Below are positions 34,470 to 47,632 of a stretch of 64,000 nt of DNA, one piece after another (positions within the stretch are counted from its first letter, which is position 1; every line of letters begins with the position of its first letter). This DNA comes from Hyalella azteca (lineage: Eukaryota > Arthropoda > Malacostraca > Amphipoda > Hyalellidae). The notes below the pieces were generated by a model, which searched no databases, had not been told where the DNA came from, and worked only from the letters and a program-made list of their open reading frames with translations. The DNA lies in NCBI RefSeq assembly GCF_000764305.2, contig NW_025946732.1:21561-85560 (forward strand), given 5' to 3'. The position numbers and the translations under genes were made by a program.

Positions 34470-37400
34470 TTAAATTCTATCAATATTATTTAAAGTTTTT
34501 ATTTTGTAATCCGTATTGTTCGAGTTATTCCTGCACTGTTTAGTTATCTATGGGGAAGTCCTAGTTCATTTAGCGAAATCATTACTAAAACATTTATATT
34601 CACGTAAATTTTTTTCACTTCCCTTAATTCCCAGTCTAATTTACTCACACATTTTTATTTTTTCTCGTCAGTTTAGTTATTCATCATTAAATTTAACCAT
34701 AATTCACTAAATAATTAATATATGGAGCCACTGTTATTTCCCTTCTATTTTACATGTTTTTTTTTCGCCATCATCTTCTTTTAATTCGTTCATCTCTCCT
34801 TCCCTAGCTCCATTTCATATTTCGTTCGACACCTGTTTTCGCCTCGACACTCCTCAGTGTCTTAGCCTACTTCATTGTTCTTTTTTCGGGATGAAGTTGA
34901 GATTTTTCCTACGCCATCTAAAAATATCAAGGAAATTGAAGGCATTAGAGCATCAGTCGCCGCTGTCTGAGGCTTTATTACTGCCGTTGCGCGGCCCTGA
35001 GTTTCGTTGGCCTCAACCATCGGCAATTGCGTGCCTCTCCAACGCGGTTTGTACATATCACGAGCACAGCTGATGACCAAACAAGGTACTATATGAATCA
35101 TGAATTAAAAAACTATATCTAAAAATAATGATATACCCATAATACAGTAATATAAAAAACGACCTTTATATAAAAGTCTTTGTAACAATATATTAACCTG
35201 AATTTATGTAGTAGTCCATGGACCAAAACGAAGGATTCATCTACTAACATGCGCATACTCAGATTCTCACTAACTGATGCATCAACTTCCAAATTGAACT
35301 ATTAATCTAGTATATCAGAGCGAATAATATAATGTGTTGACTTTTCTCAATTTATTTATTAATCGTGTACATTAGTGATCCCATAATTCGGAATACGCAA
35401 GCAAACTCTCACTACGCGCGTGTCGGCGCTGTGCATTGAGGGCGTCGCGTAAACAGAGCCGCTGCTGCTAATAGCCTTCTTCTTCAGGCGTGGCCCAGCA
35501 ACAGCAGCCTGCTGGCCACGTATGGCCCTACGTGGCCTTTCTAGAGCCTCAGCATGTGTCCTGACTCGTGCCTCAGCCCGTGTCTTGACTCGTGCCTCAG
35601 CCCGTGTCCTGACTCGTGCCTCAGCCCGTAACCTCATCCGTGCACTCATACCTCATCCGTGCACTCGCCATACCTCGTCTTTACATCGTACCTAGTAAGT
35701 GCAGTCGTTCCTGACCAGCGCAACCGCACCTGATAGGTGCACTAATATCTTGTTTATATCTCCAATTATATACCATCTTAAACCTTCCTCAATTTTAAAG
35801 TTTATTTAATAACAAAAATGAAAGTATCCATTGCAAATGATCAATTCACCACCCGATGTTTATGCTTGTATAATGATACTTGAATGAAATATTCCCTCTC
35901 ACTTGAATAGCAGTGAAGAGAAGTCGCTGCCTCTTGACTAATTCTTTCTTGGTTATTTTAAAACACAATAAATTGAGAGCACAACCTATGCGAGGCAACT
36001 ATTCATGACAAATAATTCGCCTGTTCAACTATTTACCTGCGAACCAACCTGCACAACACAAACTTTTTTGAACATGAATTTTATAGATATCTTATATCTG
36101 TGTTAAACTCATAGTACGATTGTTCTCCGGTACATATTCTTGTACATATTCTTATTTTTGTGGACTTTTCATAAAAATCATTAAAATTTCACAGTTCATG
36201 TACGAAAATTTTTTTCCAAATTCCATGAGGTAAATAATTACGTCTTAGATGAACACTAAGCTGCGTGGGGTTCCTACACAAATGTTATTTCCTAATTATT
36301 TTTCATTTGTATAATCATTCAAATGAGCTTAAAACTTTATTATTTTCCTTATTTTCTCTTTCATATTCGTTAGTTAAGGCTCTATAATTAACAAACCACA
36401 TTCTACGAAATCACAGAATTGTTCACGTTTGTAAAGAAGCCCAGTGCACGAATCCAGGAGAGAACACAGTTTGTTGTCAAATATTCTTTCAGAGTGAGAA
36501 CTGAGCTCGCTAGTACAGTACAATTACCATTGCTGAAAACAGAACAGGGTTGGAAGTAAGATAAGCAACTGTTATTGCAATCAAACTTTGTTTTTCTTCA
36601 AGTTGCGCTAAATGAGACAATTTTAAACTTTTTAATGCTTAGTTAGTGTTCCACTTAACATCCTATGGTATTCAGAGAATCATATGAGTAGTTCGATACT
36701 TGCACTTATGGATGGAAGCAGTTGATCAAAATTAGAACAATTTTCATCATCATCCTTAACCATCCAAGCTTTCTGGGTGGTTCAAAATAACATAGCCTTA
36801 ATATTCGTTGAAGTGACATTATGAATCTTTCCTTCATTAATTTTTTTCATTGAAGTTCGTATTAGTGATCGTATTCAATAAAATAAATATTTCTTTAAAG
36901 ACGCTCATTCCTACCGTTCCCAATCTTGACTGAAGACAGACTGAGCCAAAGCACCTTGATAATCTAACTCACCGGACGTTTAGGTGTTACCAGACTGATA
37001 ACCACGTCGCAAGTTACTACTTTGTGCCAGAGTTTTCAGCTAGAACCTTTTCATTTCAATGGTCTTGGAATTTATTGACAAGTGTACATGCTACAACTTT
37101 TCCGTTCAATGATCTTGGAGTTTAGTGAGAATTAATTCCAAATATCGGACTGCAGTACCTCCAATCAAAAGTTAACAGCAAGTTAACTATATTAACAATG
37201 CAGGAAAAAGGCATCGAATGGCTCGAAAGTGGCATATAAGTCTTTGATCTTCTAACAGCTGAGTTGCGTTTCCTGTGTGTTTACTGGCGATATTTGTTAT
37301 TCTATAAGTCTTGGTCCACTTCATATGGATAATTAACTTAGCACTACATGCTAAGAACTGTTGATTCGAAGGACCGTAGCGCTGCATGTGGTGCGACGGA

Positions 37401-39940
37401 GTATGAGACGTGATAGCGTCAACAGGTCGCAGGCTCGCCTGTTACATTTCATGTATTTGAACTTAGGCGACTTCGTCGCTCTGTATGTATCGCTGATTAA
37501 AATATATATTTTTTAATTAGTTTTCCCTAATCTCAAATACTAAATGGAATGTAATGGATTGTAAGAAGGTGCGTCATTACAGATATTACGTTGTTTCCTC
37601 TGTAACTTTAATTCTATGAATTAGAATCATCAGTTATAAAATTGAGATTAAATTTGTTTGAATAAAATTCTAGTAGTAAACAATTGCGTCGCAATTTATT
37701 AGTTTAATCTAAAATAAAAAATGATATTATTGGGACTTTGTTCGTTATTTCTCGTTATCTTGTTATCGTCGGTTTATCAACGCACCTCAGGATGCAAAAA
37801 GTATTAATCCGAGCAGTGATTACCTGTTGAAATATTTTGAATTATCGATTGACATTCTAGTCGAAAAATATATTGAGCATCATTTTGAGTGATAAGTAAC
37901 CAAATCAAAAATTATTCTTTAAAAGTCAAAGCGGCGCGTTTCAGCTAAAATAAAAAAAAATCAAGTCAGACATTCATGAAGAGGTAAAACAATTGTTAAG
38001 CTGGTGGAACCGGCGTAATTGTAGAGGGTGTTAATCATAACAATTAATCAAAAATTCTTTAGTTACGAGGTATCATCTATAAATCAGTCACAGAATTCTT
38101 ACGCAAAACTTCATTATTTTCTTGAATGAATAAGTGTTAACATCTCACATGGTGCTATTTTGATAAGGTACCTAGCACATTAAAATGTCTATCACCAAAT
38201 CGAACATGGTGGAGGTATAGTAGCTTTTTCAAACTATTGTCAGTTCTGAAAAGGTCCGGTCAAATGACCTGTTTTTAGATCTCCTGAGTCACGAAAAGTA
38301 CAAGAATCGACGACAGGCCACATCTGGCTTATTCTTCAGCACCGGGAGCACTATATGACTAGCGAAGCACAATCAGTTCAATTTTTGTGGATACAATAAA
38401 AGGTCTCGGAGAAAAATTCGTTCATGCCTTTGCTCCACCAATACGATACTACAATAATTTCGTGCTTTATTTACTAGATGCAAACAACTTGCAATTGATT
38501 GTTTGCAGCCAGTAACCAATTATTGTACATTTTGCGAGTCGTGATCATTAAGTATAGCCCACTTGACGATTCGATTTAGATTGAGTAGTTATATCTCGGT
38601 GCAGCATTACCCTCCTTGAGTAGTTATATACCCTCCTCGAATTTCAAGATTTGTAGCAAATACTGTAGGAATGTTTATTGAAATAAATTTTGAAAAAATC
38701 TCTCAACCAGAGAGGCTCCATTGTTGATATTTTACTGGCAAACGCGATACCAGAGACATCGAACGAAAAGTAAGTTACAATTTTTTAATCAGATTTTGAT
38801 CGCACGGATTGGATTTCATTTTATGTGACAGGGCATTTCATACAAATGCTAAATTTTAGCATTCGCAATTCGCAAATTAGAGCATCTACCTCTTCACTGT
38901 TACTTAAATACATTTCTTAGATACATTAAACGGTTTACGAAGCAAATTTGCATGAGCATTCGCGCTCTCAATGAAAATCCTTTTTGATATTGTGATTCAT
39001 AACGACATAACGGTAAGTTCGAACTTGTTTACCTATCGGTGAGAATTACAAATGGATAAATCTTATTTCTTTCATACGGATATTTTTCACAATTAATGGT
39101 CAAATTCGCATCTAGGACATCGTAAAAATTAATTTCTCTGCTGAAAAAAGTTTATCGATCTCATGATGGTATGCCTAGTCTATTTCAGGCGCTGTAGCTT
39201 CAACTACGAATGTTTGAACCAAACACCCCAGCCTGCCTACCGAGTTTGCGGGAGATTGCGGTCTCAGAAAACATCGTCCCACGCGAACGCGTCAAAATGT
39301 CCTATGTTTCTGGAAAATTTTTTAGTCATGAGACCCACCCACGTTTACTTCGCTGGAAATATGGATGAAAATTTCACATAGAATTAAAAAATCTAGCAAG
39401 TACAGAGCACGTCGAAGTTTCTATAGTAACTATTTATTATATTATCGTCACCCATGACTCTATAAGCGGGTTTTCGGTTGAACTAATTCAAGTCGGATAA
39501 ATATTATAATATGGATTTTAACTTGAATTGTCAGGAAATAAAAAATTATTATGACGTATTATATGAACTATCATTATAATATTATTTCAGAAGACAACCA
39601 ATTTACAGCTTACAACGGTTCTGAAGCAATCAACCTATTCTTCGAAAGTTGAAAATGCCTTGAAAACAACACCACACCCCACAACTCCTCTATCTCCCCC
39701 AAAATAAAAAAAATGCCTTGAATTACTGATCACAATTATATGAAATAATCATTCCATATATGTGAGAAGCAACAACCCATGTGCATATTTATTAAATTTC
39801 AACACGAGAGGGATCGAACGCTACTGCGTAAGTGAATTAACATTTCGTCGGTTTACGCGCGAGACTTCGTGTTCGTAAACTGACTCACTGATAACGATGT
39901 CCGATCAACAGCATAGCGCGATGTTTGGCCAGCGATAGTG
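34470..39940. other. Intergenic, no gene recognised
   Basis: About 5.5 kb of AT-rich sequence. A small GC-richer island at 34860-35095 is open on the minus strand (MVEANETQGRATAVIKPQTA) but could not be identified. A short array sits at 35540-35680. No other RNA or mobile-element signal was seen. Confidence 0.45.
35540..35680. repeat. ~24-bp minisatellite
   Basis: CTGACTCGTGCCTCAGCCCG, with TGTC, about four times, followed by looser CTCATCCGTGCACTC copies. Confidence 0.85.
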
Positions 39941-39944
39941 AAGT

Positions 39945-40985
39945 CTGTAGAGTGTGATGTGAAGCGTGTGATGGTGAAGTGTGTTGATGGTGAAGTGTGT
40001 AGAGGGTGAAGTGAAGCGTGTAATATTGAAGTGTGTAGAGGGTGAAGTGAAGCGTGTGATAGTGAAGTGTGTAGAAGCGTGTGATAGTGAAGTGTGAAGA
40101 GGGTGAAGTGAAGCGTGTGATAGTGAAGGGCACAGAGGGTGAAGTGAAGCGTGTGATAGTGAAGTGTGTAGAGGGTGAAGTGACGCGTGTGATAGTGAAG
40201 GGCATAGAGCTTTGAGTGAAGCGTGTGATAGTGAAGGGAATTAAGCTATGAAGTGAAGCGTGTGACAGTTTAGTGCGTAGAGCTTGATGTAAAGTGAATG
40301 AAAGTGAAATGCATAGAGCGCGAAGTGAAACGTGCGATTGTGAAAAAAATAGGGCTTAAAGTATAACGTGTAATGGTGAAGTGTATAGGGCGTCAAGTAC
40401 AGCATTTGACATAGTGAAGCGTAGTAAGCTTAAAGTAAAGCGGTGAGAGTGAATTGCAGAGAGCTTCGAGTGAAGCGTGGGGCAGTGAAGCGTTTAAAGA
40501 GTAAAGTTAAACGTGTGACAGTGAAGTTTATAGAGCTTTAAGTGAAGCTTGTGATGGTGAAGTGTGTAGAGCTTCAAGTGAAGCGTGTGATAGTGAAGTG
40601 TGTAGAGCTTTAAGTGAAGCGTGTGATGATGAAATGTGTAGAGCTTTAAGTGAAGCTTGTGATGATGAAGTGTATGGATCTTTAAGTGAAGCTTGTGATG
40701 GTGAAGTGTGCAGAGCTTTAAGTGAAGCGTGTGATAGTGAAGTGTGTAGATATTCAATTGAAGCGTGTGATGATGAAGTGTGTAGAGCTTTAAGTGAAGC
40801 GTGTGATACTGAAGTGTGTAGAGCTTTAAGTGAAGCGTGTGATAGTGAAGTGTGTAGAGCTTTAAGTGAAGCGTGTGATAGTGAAGTGTGTAGAGCTTTA
40901 AGTGAAGCATGTGATAGTGAAGTGTATAGAGCTTTAAGTGAAGCGTGTGATAGTGAAGTGTGTAGGGCTTTAAGTGAAGCATACG
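39945..40985. repeat. ~36-bp minisatellite, about 28 copies
   Basis: Right part: regular 36-bp units GTGAAGTGTGTAGAGCTTTA plus AGTGAAGCGTGTGATA. Left part: shorter variants with GAGGGTGAAGTGAAGCG. Because 36 is a multiple of three, several frames on both strands stay open for 150-175 residues. These frames are by-products of the repeat and I do not call a gene. Confidence 0.96.
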
Positions 40986-41411
40986 TCTCAAAGAGCTGTA
41001 GCAGCAAGTTGTTTCTAACACGATATATCAACTCTTAAAACAACGTCGGGGCGGTACACGCTAAGCGAGCTTACAAAAAAAAAACACTAAAAATTTATGT
41101 GGAAACGGACTTGGTTACATCGAAATATGTCTTGTAAAAGTCTGTTGAACCATTAATATTAATAATAGGATACTAAACCATAATTCGATGGTTCATATCT
41201 CACAGTTAAAGATTCACGCACTAATGATGGTCGAAAATTGATGCAATGTCTGCCCATTATTTGATGCACTTCATTCCATTTACGTCACGCAATGCTGTAA
41301 TCAATACAAAGTATTATTTTCTTAAGTAATTAACTAAAACGGATCTAAAATTCCCCAGACGCACATACAGTACAACTGAAATATTTAAAGGTAAGGTAGC
41401 CTTTAGCTAAC

Positions 41412-41792
41412 ATTTTCAAGGTATGCTTCAAATTTACACTGATTGTTCGCTCCAAAGTATTTAGATCTTTATATCTGTATCTTTCGTCACCATATCTCAA
41501 TTCCCAAATTTATCTTTTGTTCACCGCACGCCACTTGCCAAATGGTTTACCAGTTCAGTGAAAAGAAATTGCTAAATTGTTGTTATTGTCGGTAAGGTGG
41601 ATTTTCAAGGTATGCTTCAAATTTACAGTGATTGTTCGCTCCAGCCAAGTATTAAGACCTTTATTTCTGTATCTTTCGTCACCATATCTCAATTCCCAAA
41701 TTCATCTTTGTTCACCGCACGCCACTTGCCAAATGGTTTGCCAGTTCAGGGGAAAGAAATTGCCAAATTTCCAAATTGTTGGTAAGGTGGCC
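41412..41792. repeat. 189-bp tandem duplication
   Basis: Copies begin at 41412 and 41601 (ATTTTCAAGGTATGCTTCAA) and share the whole unit, including CACGCCACTTGCCAAATGGT, with about 8% differences. A GTAAGGT-GCCT phrase marks both outer ends. Confidence 0.95.
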
Positions 41793-42960
41793 TAGTCGGC
41801 GGACGCTGGGGCACGTATCCACAACGCACCCATCACCGCCGCGGCCGTGCGAGCTCTAAGCAGCGATCGATGGAAGCGAGGCAAGCGTTCCATGCTCTTT
41901 AAACTCGGTGCCCTCTTACTCTTTCTCTCGCCCTCTCTTTTAGCCCCTTACTCTCTCTAGTTCAGCAAACTCCATCGCTTGTTACCATTGTTTCTTATTT
42001 TCACTCTTTTTTAGGATGTTCTGCGAGCTACAAGTGTCGCTCGTCCGACACTCTTTCCTGTTCTAAACTTACGCCTCGAGGAATAGAGCTCCAATTCACC
42101 GTTAGGAAAGAATGCTGCAATGAAAACTATTTCGCTATGTTTGCCTTTCTCATGCAAGGTTAAGTGCTAAATTAAACACGCTTTGCACATACGAGCCACG
42201 GTTTTATTCTTAAATAATTGGAAAAACACCAAAGTTTGTCCTGGCAAGAGTTCTTCCCCACTTTTCATCCCACTGAACCGTGAGTGATAAGTTTTTTGTC
42301 TTTTTAAAAATTTGTTCCGACATAAAACACAGTAAAGGTTTTAATTTATGACTGGAACAGAGTCCTGTCCGTTGGTCATTCCGAAATGATAGGCTCGTTC
42401 ATGTTTCAAAAGATGAAAGTGACGCACGATGCCCTGATGCTTCAATTAAAAATTTGATTGATTAATGAATGATCAATGATTGTTTGATCAATTGTTCATT
42501 GATTAATCAATGAACAATTAGGCACACTTTGTTTATAATCTATTTATTAAGCACGGCGAGTAATCAATATTACGTACCTAACCATAGCGAAATCATTTTA
42601 AATATTGTATTCCCTTAGGAAAATTGCTCACATGTCAAAAATTATGAAACTAAATTTGCCTTCTCCTTCGCGAAGACACTTTCTTGTTTAACTCGAGATT
42701 AGGGCGCAGCGTCAAAGATTGCGCAATCGTTGGCGACAAACCTAAACTGCGATCTAAAATGCGTGGTAGGCTGGTAGCCTCGGGTATCGGGAGAAGTTAT
42801 AACTTTATTTACAGCATTAAAAAGTTCATTGATATCAATTTAGTGAACTATTAAATTCAATTAGTTCATAATTGGTTGCACGGATGTCGTGTAACTAATT
42901 ATGAGATTTGTTACTCCACAATAAGCGCTAGTTATACTTAAATCGTCGGTTCAGATGGAC
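41793..42960. other. Intergenic; GC island and a 30-bp palindrome
   Basis: A GC-rich block at 41790-41900 (CCGCCGCGGCCGTGCGAGC) stands out but has no frame or RNA fold that I can support. A perfect palindrome is at 42490-42519. The rest is plain AT-rich sequence. Confidence 0.4.
42490..42519. repeat. 30-bp perfect palindrome
   Basis: Centre at GATT/AATC between 42504 and 42505, with 15 matching bases on each side (AATTGTTCATTGATT). Confidence 0.95.
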
Positions 42961-43004
42961 TTGAATTCTAATCATCAGCTATGATAAAACGAATCTTCTA
43001 CTAT

Positions 43005-43220
43005 ACGATAATTCATTCACGATACGATAATCCATACACGATACGATAATCCATACACGATACGATAATCTATACACGATACGATAATCCATACACGATA
43101 CGATAATCCATACACGATACGATAATCCATACACGATACGATAATCCATACACGATACGATAATCCATACACGATACGATAATCCATTCACGATACGATA
43201 ATCTATACACGATACAATAA
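43005..43220. repeat. 19-bp minisatellite, about eleven copies
   Basis: Near-perfect repeats of ACGATACGATAATCCATAC with a few ATTC and CTAT variants. Confidence 0.97.
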
Positions 43221-43757
43221 TCCATCATTTTGAGATTCTCGATGACGAGTCATACTATTATCCCGCTTCACTTCTAAGTTTAGTGATAATCATTAATTCT
43301 ATGGTGACGAGCTCTAGAATGATCGTGAGTTATAGTAATCGTACGATTCGAAAACTATGTAATGGTCCAATGTTCTGCGATAATGCTAAATCAATCGATT
43401 TTTTCAAAAGTAATTACAGCGGAAAAAATATATTCAAAAAATATCAAAGGTAGAGAACATGATACGAATTTATCTAAATTTAGTGCAGACAAATAAGAAA
43501 TAAAAGAACCAGTTTAAGATTTTAAGATTGCGAAGTTAACTTGCTTCAAGTTAATCAGCCGAAGCCGCAACTTTTTAAACTTACACAACAATATTCGATC
43601 GTCTCAGAATAGAAAATAATTGTCAATACCATTATATAACAAATGTCAATTTTTGATATTGTTGTTGAGATTCAAATTTATGCTCAATGAGGTAAAAATA
43701 TATGTATTTTTTCAGTTGAAACCACAGAGATTGTTGTTGAGATTCAAATTTAAATTC

Positions 43758-43816
43758 ATTTCATTCATAGCTTATTCATTTCATTCATAGCTTATTCATT
43801 TCATTCATAGCTTAAA
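43758..43816. repeat. 20-bp repeat, three copies
   Basis: TTCATTTCATTCATAGCTTA three times in a row. Confidence 0.9.
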
Positions 43817-43819
43817 AAT

Positions 43820-46800
43820 TCGGTAAAAAACTAATTTCATAATGTACAAATATTTTCTATCATACGATTCCTAATTTCCTTGAGGATATCGAATTTTTTT
43901 GTCTACTTTCGGCGGAACTGCCGAAAAATGAAAGCCGATTTAATTCTATAGTTTATTATACAAAATTCATTGTTTAGTGGTACTGCCACACCATAGGCCT
44001 CCTCAATTACATTACAAACAAAATTCTTAATAATTATTGACAAAATTATTTTGAGGACACAATACCTGCGCAGACGGCAAAGCCAATGCAGTGCTGGCGA
44101 CCTAAGCTGCATTTAAATTCACTCGAAAATTTCATGTTAAAAAATCACCAAACGAACTATTTAATCAATAATTAACCAGTGAAGAGTGAAATTTTGAATT
44201 ATTTCCTAAAACTAAACGTTTCGGTTTGCAACAAAATACAATTGTAAATTTGAATTTGCTTATTTTTATTCGTTTAAATGAAGCTAGTTTACTGCTAGCG
44301 ACCTTCAACTACCTCAACGTCACGCAAATGCTTTCTAAAACATTTCTATAAACACTTCAAATATATTTACCTTAAACTACGGTAGATAGAAAAATAGTGA
44401 ACTTAACGGTGAAGCTTCGAGACCAAACCATCGAAAGAAGTTCAATAGAAGTGATGAAATGCGAAGTAAACATCGAAAATTTGACGTGCGATATAAAGAT
44501 GAGATGAAAGGGAGAACTTCAATAAACGAATGTGGAGATGAACATGAATGTGGATAATGAGAAGCGATATGATAAAAGCTAGTGGAGGAGGCAAGACGGG
44601 ATCCATGTTATGATATACGGCCGGATTATTCGTTACTATGAAGATACTTACAGGGATATCCTAAATACTTGCTTTGCTTCCTAACGTTATTTATCACTCC
44701 AATTAGATACCCTATGCATTGAAAAAGATTAGTTCAACAAAATAAGTTTATAAAATAAGTAGATGCACCAATATCTATCTAGATTAGTAAGAACTCTCAA
44801 CTTTAGTAGAGTAAAAAAAAAAAAAACTCGCACCGGGATGAATGGGCTAATATTGCGTACGAAATTACAGTGAGACTTTAACATCACTTGAATTCTTTAT
44901 CTTCTGTTATTGGTAAGTAATTACATTTCTCTTTTGTTGCGTTTTTTGTAATAAAAACGTTTCAACAAATAGATTAATGCTAGGAGCAAGGGCGCGTTGA
45001 ACAAGGGCAGTGCTTCAGTGTAACGATGTTAGTAAAATAATACACGAATAAAATTCTAACCAATAAGCCTACTCCTGATCAAACAATTTCCTTCCCACAA
45101 ATAATTTTGTTATTCGAATATTAAAGGAAATTGTTTCAATTGTTTCTAATAATTATTCGAATATTTCAAGGAAGAGTGAAAGAATTGAGCTATTGCTGAA
45201 ATTGCGATTTCATTTAAAGATAAATATACAATTAAAAATTGTTCTATTTGACTTGCAGAAGTTTAATTTCCATTTAATGTTAATCGAAACTTACTAGCTG
45301 CTCCTAACTGAAAAAGTATCACAGAAGAAAATACAGGACGCAATCTTAATAAAATCTAAGCAGTTAAGTCATCAAAAGGTATTTTATATGCAGATGAGCA
45401 GAAGAATTTCATATCTTAGAGCAACACTGAAAACTATGCACTCATCAGGCACTAAACTCTTATGAATATCTACGATACCCCCAAAATCCAATGGAACTTC
45501 CTAAAACATTTATAGTTACATAAAACTTAAGCAGCTGCACTGACACCGCTGGACGAAAATGGAGCAGCAAAGAACATTTCTGAGCGCAAATCAAACACAA
45601 CAAATTCCTTCAATGACAGAAGGCAGGCACGCATTAGGTAAACTTCATAGCCCATCGCTTGTGACAGCGAAGAACAAATTACCGTTTAAATGATGCACAC
45701 AAAATTCTGAAGCGGCTCTTTCATTTCTTTTAATGTGACCAAAAAAATATACACGAATTTCCGATTTTGAATATAGTTGATCAAGGATTGATGTTATAGG
45801 CATCGTACCTATAAGGTTACCACAAATCCCGGAGCCATGAAAATAATACATATGATTGCATGAATTACAGATCTATTCATTGTATATTTCATTCACGTCT
45901 CGCATGGGAAGAGACAAAAAAAAGACAAATCTAAACTTTTTAACAGCTAAAAATATCTTTTTGATTAAATTTCTTAAGCTCTAAAATGAATGGAAATATT
46001 GATACGAAAATCATGAGATTAATATACGGTGAAATCTAATATTATTTATAGATAGAAAACTATAAATAGATGAAAAAGATCGAGAGCTAAGTTACATGAG
46101 ATAAAAACGTCAAAGATGATGTAGATAGATATGGTAAACATATATCAGTAAAAGAGATGGATTAAATGATGACTATTTTGGTCACTGAAAAATTTGGGTT
46201 GGATTTGACAATTTTATAGCTGCCTTCATGAGCGATCTATCCTCCCCTGAACAGACCAATACAACTATCGACTGTACACAGTCCATAAGCATTGGGAACC
46301 AAGAGCTAATATACCGTAGGATTCAATAGGCAATATCCCATATGGTTTAATAGGGAGTATTACATAGGATTCCTTAAAGCAATCAACAGGCAATCAAATT
46401 CCATAGGCAATAGGATTCAATACAATAAATGGGTAAGTTAATACAGAAAAATATAGAAGTGTATTAATATAGACAACGAAGAATCTGGACAGAGCTCGTC
46501 AGGGTCCCTTTAAATTTATTGGCAAATTTATTCATTTGTCTCATAAATTAATTTAAATAATTGAAACGGCAATCTAAAACTTCGTTAATAAATAAATATT
46601 GATATGTTTTTGGAGCTGCGAATAAAAAAAAATCCGAGACTTGCATTATACAGAGACCCCATCAGAACTGAAGCATTGAATTGAAGCAACAATTTTTAAA
46701 TTGAGTGCGCAATTTGGCAATAAAACAGTTTTTGCGTAAAGTTACGAACAACAAGCCAAATATATATTTTCGTGCATCATATTCTAAGATTTGATCTTTT

Positions 46801-47300
46801 CTTTCTAAATTTCGCGACAACAATGGAGAGCGGCGTCGGGGAACAAGTACGTTCATGAAGTACAAGAACTGCCACTAAATAAAGAGCATCTAATAAATGA
46901 GAAACAATTCGCCATTAATTTGGTATCAAACGAAATATTTTATTTAAAGATTTTAAAATCGCACAGGTATAGGTGTCATTTCGATACTAACTTGGATCAA
47001 CATTCACCACGCAAGAATAGAAGAAAACAATGCACATCACCAGGTCAGCAAAAGTACTGAAGCAAACATAGTGAAGAATAAATAAAGACTTCACGTGACA
47101 AATTTATAATCACAGAATAGTTCTGCTACGCGAGCGAACAATTAATTTGCTGCACAGTGAGGGATGCACGACGTGCTTACGTCAAGATGCGCGAGTTTTC
47201 AACAGAAACAAACTCGGTGCCAAACAAAATATGCTCGAATAAGCGTTTGCTCTGATGTTTTGATACCGATCATCTCAACAAAATTCAGTACCAGATCTCA
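43820..47300. other. Intergenic, downstream of the PHLDB-like gene
   Basis: AT-rich. Short minus-strand ORFs at 43903-44112, 45645-45851 and 46662-46865 have no recognisable motif and no flanking splice sites that I trust. Part of the right end is probably 3' UTR. Confidence 0.45.
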
Positions 47301-47315
47301 AATGTTCGACAGGCA

Positions 47316-47462
47316 CGTGGTAAGAATTTGTTAGGAGAGCAATGACAAGTTGCTAATATTCATCATAAGTGTGGTAGCCCTCAGCGCCCGTGGTAAGAAT
47401 TTGTTAGAACAATTACAAGTTGCTAATATTCATCATAAGTATGGTAGCCCTCGGCGCCCGTA
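47316..47462. repeat. ~71-bp tandem duplication covering the stop codon
   Basis: The codons for GAEGYHTYDEY and TAG, plus about 35 bases of 3' UTR, occur at 47423-47460 and again at 47353-47388. The copies differ at a few positions and by a 2-4 base indel. Confidence 0.95.
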
Positions 47463-47632
47463 AATATAACTTCGACCCATATTCTCATGGCGGCGGGCGA
47501 CGGGGCAAGTAGAGACAAGGTCCTGGATCTCGCCTTGACACAGAAGGCGACAGCGGGGCAGTTCTTGCCAGACTTCTTGGACCCGTTGACGGTGTAGGCG
47601 TTCAGATGGTCCACGTACACTTCCTCTATGTC
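47423..47632 (-). CDS. PHLDB2: PHLDB-like exon M (PH domain end, stop)
   Basis: 69 codons and TAG at 47423-47425: DIEEVYVDHLNAYTVNGSKK, FCVKARSRTLSLLAPSPAAM, RIWVEVIFTGAEGYHTYDEY. The PH C-terminal helix is intact. Acceptor atatttcgcag. The last 12 codons and the stop are repeated in the 3' UTR. Confidence 0.95.
   Translation of the reverse strand, partial: DIEEVYVDHLNAYTVNGSKKSGKNCPAVAFCVKARSRTLSLLAPSPAAMRIWVEVIFTGAEGYHTYDEY

Noticed and set aside
34862..35101. Minus-strand 79-residue frame in a GC-richer island
   Set aside because: No recognisable motif, no convincing splice sites; kept only as a remark.
40494..41038. Long open frames on both strands (about 160-175 residues)
   Set aside because: They follow a 36-bp minisatellite; a period divisible by three keeps all frames open. 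No start context, splice sites or domain.
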